Shown: positions 58,173 through 64,000 of the stretch, piece after piece
Numbering within the stretch: position 1 is the stretch's first letter
How the letters are laid out: each line of letters opens with the position of its first letter
Source of the DNA: Papio anubis
Taxonomy: Eukaryota > Chordata > Mammalia > Primates > Cercopithecidae
Assembly: GCF_008728515.1 (NCBI RefSeq)
Contig: NC_044995.1
Location: 7,699,104-7,763,103, forward strand
DNA length: 64,000 nucleotides
Direction of reading: 5' to 3'
The notes under the pieces: generated by a model
What the model was told of the DNA's origin: nothing
Database searches by the model: none
What the model saw: only the letters and a program-made list of their open reading frames with translations
Made by a program: the position numbers and the translations under genes

Positions 58173-58490
58173 AAGCTGGGCCTGGTGGCTCAACCCTGTA
58201 ATCCCAGCACTTTGGGAGGCGGAGGCAGAGGCGGGCGGATCATGAGGTCAGGAGACCAACAGCAACCTGGCCATCATGATGAAACCCTGTCTCTACTAAA
58301 AACACAAAATCAGCTGACCGTGGTGGCTTGCGCCTGTAGTCCCAACTACTCGGGAGGCTGAGACAGGAGAATCCCTTGAACCAGGGAGGAGGAGGTTGCA
58401 GTGAGCAGAGATCGCCCCACTACACTCCAGCCTAGGCCATAGAGCGAGAGACTCCGTCTAAAAACAAACAAACAAACAAAACAAAAACAA
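58173..58490 (+). repeat. Alu, plus strand
   Basis: Contains an extra ggcagagg unit; CAAA-repeat tail. Confidence 0.83.
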
Positions 58491-58669
58491 AAAACAAAGA
58501 AGACAGAGAAAACACAGTTACAAGTTTTCTAAATAAATGTCTTGAGAAAAGAAAGGACGGGAAAGTTGTCCTTCACCTCCAGTGTGCAATAGGCAGTTCC
58601 ACATGCATGTCACCCTTCATTTTCCATTAGCCACTCAAACAACACAGGTCCTTGCTTAAAGAGGCATCT
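58491..58669. repeat. Segment duplicated at 34.33-34.45 and 34.76-34.88 kb
   Basis: Shares ttctaaataaatgtc and tgcatgtcacc.ttca.tttccatta.ccactcaa. Confidence 0.6.
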
Positions 58670-58965
58670 CTTTTTCTGAGACGGGTCTCGCTCTGTCGCC
58701 CAGGCTGGAGAGCAGTGGCGCGATCTCCCGCTCACTGCAAGCTCCGCCTCCCGCGTTCACGCCATTCTGCTGCCTCAGCCTCCCGAGTAGCTGGGACAAC
58801 AGGCGCCGCCACCGCGCCCGGCTAATTTTTTATATTTTTAGTAGAGACGGGGTTTCACCGTGTTAGCCAGGATGGTCTCGATCTCCTGACCTCGTGATCC
58901 ACCCGCGTCGGCTTCCCAAAGTGCTGGGATTACAGGCGTGAGCCACCGCTCCGGGCACCTAAACA
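58670..58965 (-). repeat. AluY, minus strand
   Basis: Near consensus; ends cgctccgggc. Confidence 0.85.
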
Positions 58966-59159
58966 AGCCGTTCTAAATCTCGGTCCTGGCTGCAACCAGC
59001 GCCGCACTCCACCCCCTTACCGAGGTCCTTGCCACCTCGCCCTCCCCCTACCCCAGCTACCCCAGGAGCTCGCCCCCGCCCCCCGCCCCCAGGCGTCTTT
59101 ACCTGCTCACCTGCTTTGCATTTAAACCACTTTCAAATTAAGAAGAAAAACAGGTCATT

Positions 59160-59428
59160 CCAGCACTTCCGGAGGCGGATCACCTGAGGTCGAGTTAGAG
59201 ACCAGCCTAGTCAACAGGCTGGTCTCTAATTTTGTATTTTTCTACTAAAAATACAAAACTTAGCCGGGCATGGTGGTGGGCACCTGTAATCCCAGCTACT
59301 CGGGAGGCGGAGGCAGGAGAATGGCTTGAACTCGGGAGGTGAAGGTTGTGGTGAGCCCGGAGCACACCATCACACTCCTGCCTGGGCAACAAGAGCGAAA
59401 CTCTTTGTAAAAAAAAAAAAAAAAAAAA
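59160..59428 (+). repeat. Alu, plus strand, rearranged left arm
   Basis: Left arm shortened, with a short inverted echo (agaccagcctag / ctggtctctaa) at 59199-59230; 20-base A tail. Confidence 0.78.
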
Positions 59429-60534
59429 GCTACTAGTTACACAGTAGGGTTCCTCAGAAAGCAGGGGGAATGCCTCTTGTTTCAAGTTTTTCTTGTTTAG
59501 GGGCTTAGGTAAAAGCTAAGCTAACTGCTGGTGGGCTGATAGTGTGACAAAACTTACTACTTTGTTGATTTAAAGCGATCCTTGGTATTTTAGTGTGCAA
59601 GTACTTGAAAGCATGACTGTAATTATCTTCGAAGCATACATTGTCATGGGATATTGGGTCATGTGGAATTGTGTTTCTGTAGGAGTTTGTCCTTGCAGAT
59701 ACCATAAGCTGCTTTCCTTAACCATTAACATCTTATGACCTTGACTTGTGCAGTAAGGAGTATGTCTTCCTAGTTTTAAAGGACTTGAGTTTTGACATCC
59801 TGGCTCTCCTAGGTTCCTGCTTAACAGTTTATCCACTCGTACACCACAGAGTCTGAGCACCATTGTGGAAGACACCACTCCAGTAATATATCAAAGATAG
59901 ACTGAGCACCTACTCCAATAACATAAAATAGTAATAGCAACGCTATGGGAAATATTAAGAAGTTAAATGTATGTATACAATTGATCATTTATTTTCAGTT
60001 TTATATTGGCTAAAACTACATAGGATGGTTAATCAAATATTAGAAATGTCTTTCAAAAATGCGATCTAATATAAACACACAGTTTGAGAAGACCATTTCC
60101 TCTATGTTCAATATATATGGAGTTCAGATTTATGAACTTATTTTATGCTTTTCATTAGATCGTTTGTTTTCTATCTTGATTTCGTCTGTGTTCATGAGCT
60201 TGTGAACCAAAAGTATCTAATAGGTCTCAATTTAGAAAGTTTACTTTGCCAAGGTTAACGACGTGCTTTGCAGCCGATGTGGTCCAGATGTAGCTGGGTG
60301 ATATATCTTCTGCTGTGGCCTCAAGCAAACAGAGAGCAGGGAGACAAGGAACCAAGTGCTCGGTGCCTCTTGTGTTAAGGGCATGCATCCATTCCTGAGG
60401 GTTCCCTTCTGTGATCTAATCACCTCCCACAGTCTTCAACTCCTAATCCCATCACATTGAGGGTTAGAATTTCAACATATATGTTCTGGGATGGACACAT
60501 TCATTCCACAACACTGTCCATTATCTCTCTCTCT
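59429..60534. other. Sequence without recognised gene
   Basis: AT-rich, no Alu over 1.1 kb. 60215-60260 resembles the unassigned repeat of 10.3-11.1 kb. A minus-strand frame of 102 codons (59570-59878) has no recognisable motif. Confidence 0.45.
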
Positions 60535-60830
60535 CTTTTTTCTTTTTTAGAAGGAGTTTCACTCTTGTTTCCCAGACTGGAGTGCCATGGCGTGATCTTG
60601 GCTCACTGCAACCTCTGCCTCCTGGGTTCAAGCGATTCTCCTGCCTGATTCTCTAGTAGCTGAGATTACAGGTGGATGCCAAAATACCCAGCTAATTTTT
60701 GTATTTTTAGTAGAGATGGGGTTTCACCATATTGGTCAAGGCTGGATCTGAACTCCTGACCTCTGGTGATCCACCCACCTCGGCCTCCCAAAGTGCTGGG
60801 ATTACAGGCATGAGCCACCGTGCCCGACTG
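60535..60830 (-). repeat. Alu, minus strand
   Basis: Older copy with ttttagaaggag head. Confidence 0.84.
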
Positions 60831-60975
60831 ATATTTTTAATTTTACATAGACCAATTTAGTGATCTTTACTTTATCAATATTTCTTGATTTGTGCCATGG
60901 AACTGCCAGTTTTTCCTCTCCCAGTATACAAAGAATTTCAACCACAATTTTCTTTGTCTTGATATAATTTCATCT

Positions 60976-61279
60976 TTTTTTTTTTTTTTTTTTTTGAGAC
61001 GGAGTCTCGCTCTGTCGCCCAGGCTGGAGTGCAGTGGCCAGATCTCAGCTCACTGCAAGCTCTGCCTCCTGGGTTTAAGCCATTCTCCTGCCTCAGCCTC
61101 CCGAGTAGCTGGGACCACAGGCGCCCACCACCTCGCCCGGCTAGTTTTTTTTTGTATTTTTAGTAGAGACGGGGTTTCACCATGTTAGCCAGGATGGTCT
61201 CGATCTCCTGACCTCGTGATCCACCCGTCTCGGCCTCCCAAAGTGCTGGGATTACAGGCTTGAGCCACCGCGCCCGGCC
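60976..61279 (-). repeat. Young monkey-type AluY
   Basis: Same diagnostic bases as 44809-45101. Flanked by TAATTTCATCT on both sides (60965-60975 and 61280-61290). Confidence 0.88.
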
Positions 61280-61305
61280 TAATTTCATCTTTTAATTTCA
61301 CCTAT

Positions 61306-61819
61306 AGTCGAGACCAGCTCAGTCGGGGAGACCCTAACCCAGCGGTGCTGGAGGAATTAAAGACACACACACAGAAATACAGAGGTGTGAAGTGGGAAAT
61401 CAGGGGTCTCACAGCCTTCAGAGCTGAGAACCCTGAACAGAGATTTACTCACGTATTTATTAACAGCAAGCCAGTCATTAGCATTGCTTCTATAGATATT
61501 CAATTAACTAAAAGTATCCCTTATGGGAAATGAAGGGATGGGCCAAATTAAAGGAATAGGTTGGGCTAGTCAACTGCAGCAGGAGCATGTCCTTAAGGCA
61601 CAGATCGCTCATGCTATTGTTTGTGGCTTAAGAATGCCTTTAAGTGGTTTTCTGCCCTGGGTGGGTCAGGTATTCCTTGCCCTCATTCCGCTAAACCCAC
61701 AACCTTCCAGCGGGGGCATTATGGCCATCATGAACATGCCACAGTGCTGCAGAGATTTTGTTTATGGCCAGTTTTGGGGCCAGTTTATGGCCAGATTTTG
61801 GGGGGGCTTGTTCCCAACA
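61306..61819 (-). mobile_element. HML-like (HERV-K type) solo LTR
   Basis: On the minus strand it starts TGTTGGGAACAAG and contains repeated tggccataaac units and an AATAAA (aataaatacgtg). It ends in the gggtctccccgactgagctgg region near 61306. It lies where the zinc fingers of the fourth gene copy should be. A residue (61820-61930) of unrecognised sequence stands between it and the zinc-finger relic. Confidence 0.7.
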
Positions 61820-61929
61820 ACCTATCAAATGTGTTGATTTGTACCTACCTTTTAGGTAGATTATGATGGGAGGACCAAACTCATGTTTTTCAAAGGCGTG
61901 TCCAGTAAGCCAAACACTAATCATTAGAA

Positions 61930-62469
61930 GTATTTACAAAGTGACCTACAATTAAAGGCTTTGCCAAATTCATTACATTGGCAAGGTTTTTCTCTTACGT
62001 TTTTGTGTGAATAATGAAGAATGGAGGAAATTATTCCCATACTTATGAGAAATATGGGTTTGGAGCCTACAAGAAATTCTTTGGGCTGTTGAAACTGAGG
62101 AAGCATTGTTGATAGACTTCTCCACTGGATTACCAATTTTCCTTTTGGTCTGAAATACGTGCAGTTCAGGCAGATGCGAATGAAAGCTTACTCCAAGTGA
62201 TCTTTAATAGGCTTGTTTCTAGCATGCCTTCGATCATATCACTCTGTACTATCAGTAAACGTTTTGGTTTTTGTTATGGATGTTTTGTGGCCATTTCTTT
62301 CATCTTCTTTCCACTAAAACTAAGTCATGATTATCTTTCTTAATTTCTGGGAAGCAAAAATCTCCAATGTGATGACTTTTATGTCTTTCCAACATCCCTA
62401 TGTAGAAACCTTCTCCTGTATTACCTTGCTCTGTTGACGAGAATTCCATCATGCTTTTCGAAGAGATAT
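61930..62469 (-). pseudogene. Zinc-finger-exon relic of a fourth gene copy (ZNF816-like linker)
   Basis: The acceptor is conserved (minus-strand tattttgtag before 62469), followed by DISSKSMMEFSS and HKSHHIGDFCFPE. A frameshift after about 50 codons leads to a stop near 62300. Further down, paralogy continues through FNC in the degenerate finger, then ends at about 61930. No fingers remain. The linker wording is closer to my recollection of human ZNF816 than that of the intact gene here. The intron side (62470-62615) also matches 17805-17945. Confidence 0.85.
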
Positions 62470-62616
62470 CTACAAAATATAATGACCAATAGGTTTCCAA
62501 TTGAGTACAGATGGTAAATAATATTGAAATGTGTAAATATTACACAAAAATACTTATTTTAAACTTCCCAAATATGATCTTTAAAGTTTAAGAATACAAA
62601 AGGAGTACAATTCTTA

Positions 62617-64000
62617 AAGAATGGGCGCGATCTGACTGCACAACCCCCTCTGACTTTCAGTGTTCCACATTCCCCGGTCAGAGCCTCCTCGGCTTCTTTT
62701 TTTCCCCCTTTCCCCTTTCCCCCCGCCACAGCTGCCTCCATTTCCTTAAGGAAGAGTTTTTTTCTCTTTCCCTCCCCCACACCATAGTGGCGTGTGAACA
62801 GGCCAGGCGGGCGGCCAAGTTTTCCAAGCGATAACTTACCAAGATGTCCAGTGATAGGCAAAGGTCCGATGGTGACAGCCCCAGCATCAGCAGTGGCAGA
62901 TGTGGACAAACAAGACCCAGCCGCTCCAGAGGCTGAAGAACATGAGGAAAGAAAACCTTCTGCCACCCAGCAGAAGAAAAAACACCAAACTCTCTAGCAA
63001 AACCACTGCTAAGTTACCCACTAGTGCTAAAAGAATTCAGAAGGAGCTAGCTCAAATAACCTTTGATCCTTCTCCTAATTGCAGTGCTGGGCCTAAGGAG
63101 ATAACATTTATGAATGGAGATCAACTATACTTGGTCCACCGGGTTCTGTATATGAAGGTGGTGTGTTTTTTCTGGATATCACATTTTCATCAGATTATCC
63201 ATTTAAGCCACCAAAGGTTACTTTCCACATCAGAATCTATCACTGCAACATCAACAGTCAGGGAGTCATCTGTCTGGACATCCTTAAAGACAACTGGAGT
63301 CCCGCTTTGACTATTTCAAAGGTTTTGCTGTCCATTTGTTCCCTTTTGACAGATTGCAACCCTGCAGATCCTCGGGTGGAAGCATAGCCACTCAGTATTT
63401 GACCAACAGCACAGAACACGACAGGATAGCCAGACAGCGGACCAAGAGATACACAACATAATTCACATAATTTGTATGCAGTGTGAAGGAGCAGAAGGCG
63501 TCTTCTCACTGTGCTGCAAAACTTTATAGCCTTTACGATATGAACTTCTGTGTATATGATACAGTGATTCTACTCTGCGTTTATCCTTTGGAGCCTGGGA
63601 GACTGCCCAAAAAGGTAAATGCAATCAAGAGTAGAACTTTGCAGCTGTAGATTAGTTATATTTAAAATGCCTACTTGCAAGTCTTGCTTCTCTGAGATAT
63701 CAAAATGTATTTTGTGATGTACTAAGGATACTGGTCCTGAAATCTACCAAATATTATAGTGCATTTTAGCCTAATTCATTATCTGCATAAAGTGATAAAA
63801 GTAGCTGTAGATGACTAGGAATTACGTCATTTGTATTAAACCCAGATCTATTTCTGAGTATGTGGTTCATGCTGTTGTGAAAAGTGTTTTACCTTTTACC
63901 TTTGTCTGTTTGTAATAAGAGGATTTCCTTTTACCCTTTGTAGCTCAGAGAGCACCTGATGTATCATCTCAAACACAATAAACATGCTCCTGAAGGAGGA
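62617..64000 (+). pseudogene. UBE2E3: UBE2E3 processed pseudogene (ubiquitin-conjugating enzyme E2 E3)
   Basis: This is an intronless copy of an mRNA for a class III ubiquitin-conjugating enzyme, with a 5' UTR (about 62617-62844), an ATG at 62845 and a stop at 63459-63461. The 3' UTR runs to an AATAAA (63977-63982) near the window end. Recognisable pieces are MSSDRQRSD, DPAAPEAEEHEERKPSATQQ, AKRIQKELA and the catalytic-site segment GVICLDILKDNWSPALTISK with its Cys at 63271-63273. Several frameshifts (around 62900, 62980, 63110) and stops break the frame. It sits in the intron side of the fourth zinc-finger relic, where paralogy to 17945 stops at about 62615. A poly-A tail and target duplication would lie beyond the window. 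Confidence 0.9.

Noticed and set aside
59570..59878. 102-codon antisense frame in the AT-rich stretch
   Set aside because: No motif, no splice context, and ordinary length for chance in 64 kb.
62794..63387. Intact ubiquitin-conjugating enzyme gene
   Set aside because: The reading frame is distributed over three frames with stops between, and it lacks introns; it is a processed pseudogene.

Overview
This is primate nuclear DNA, almost certainly from an Old World monkey. Alu elements occur every few hundred bases on both strands. Several (19234-19540, 44809-45101, 60976-61279) carry diagnostic changes I associate with the cercopithecid AluY branch. A structurally complete gammaretrovirus-like provirus with nearly identical LTRs (3306-9293) matches no human HERV family I recognise. 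The gene content (one KRAB C2H2 zinc-finger gene plus several broken copies of the same gene type) corresponds to the ZNF816/ZNF845/ZNF765 cluster of human chromosome 19q13.4. The assignment rests on recognition by eye, not on a database search.

The one gene that can be assembled lies on the minus strand. A start exon (MALPQ, 29105-29119) splices to a 127-bp KRAB-A exon (24252-24378) and then to a zinc-finger exon (17804 down to 16291). The junction phases agree and the joined frame is 1656 bases (551 aa, eleven intact fingers). A nonsense codon at 16291-16293 cuts off about five further fingers that survive in decayed form down to about 15905. Its promoter region is probably the GC-rich, tandemly duplicated block at 31.8-33.9 kb.

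The rest of the window is built from degraded copies of the same locus. The left edge (1-260 plus the GC-rich flanks at 2.4-3.3 and 9.3-9.8 kb) is the 5' part of a neighbouring minus-strand copy whose start exon should lie just outside the window; the provirus sits inside its promoter block. A second start exon lies at 46187-46274. A third copy is left as a start-exon relic (55.19-55.29 kb) and a zinc-finger-exon relic (50.34-50.82 kb), split by an HML-like LTR fragment and a truncated HERV-E-like provirus (50823-54110). A fourth zinc-finger-exon relic (61.93-62.47 kb) is flanked by an HML-like LTR and a UBE2E3 processed pseudogene that runs to the right edge. Intron-level duplications (20.8-22.9 vs 35.9-38.9 kb; 27.1-31.1 vs 42.1-48.0 vs 55-57 kb) tie the copies together.

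Functionally the window shows a locus whose gene family is thought to silence retroelements and which is itself heavily invaded: one intact-outline provirus, one truncated provirus, four LTRs or LTR fragments, and more than seventy Alu pieces. The stretch 56.4-58.1 kb has an indel pattern that looks more like poor assembly than evolution.
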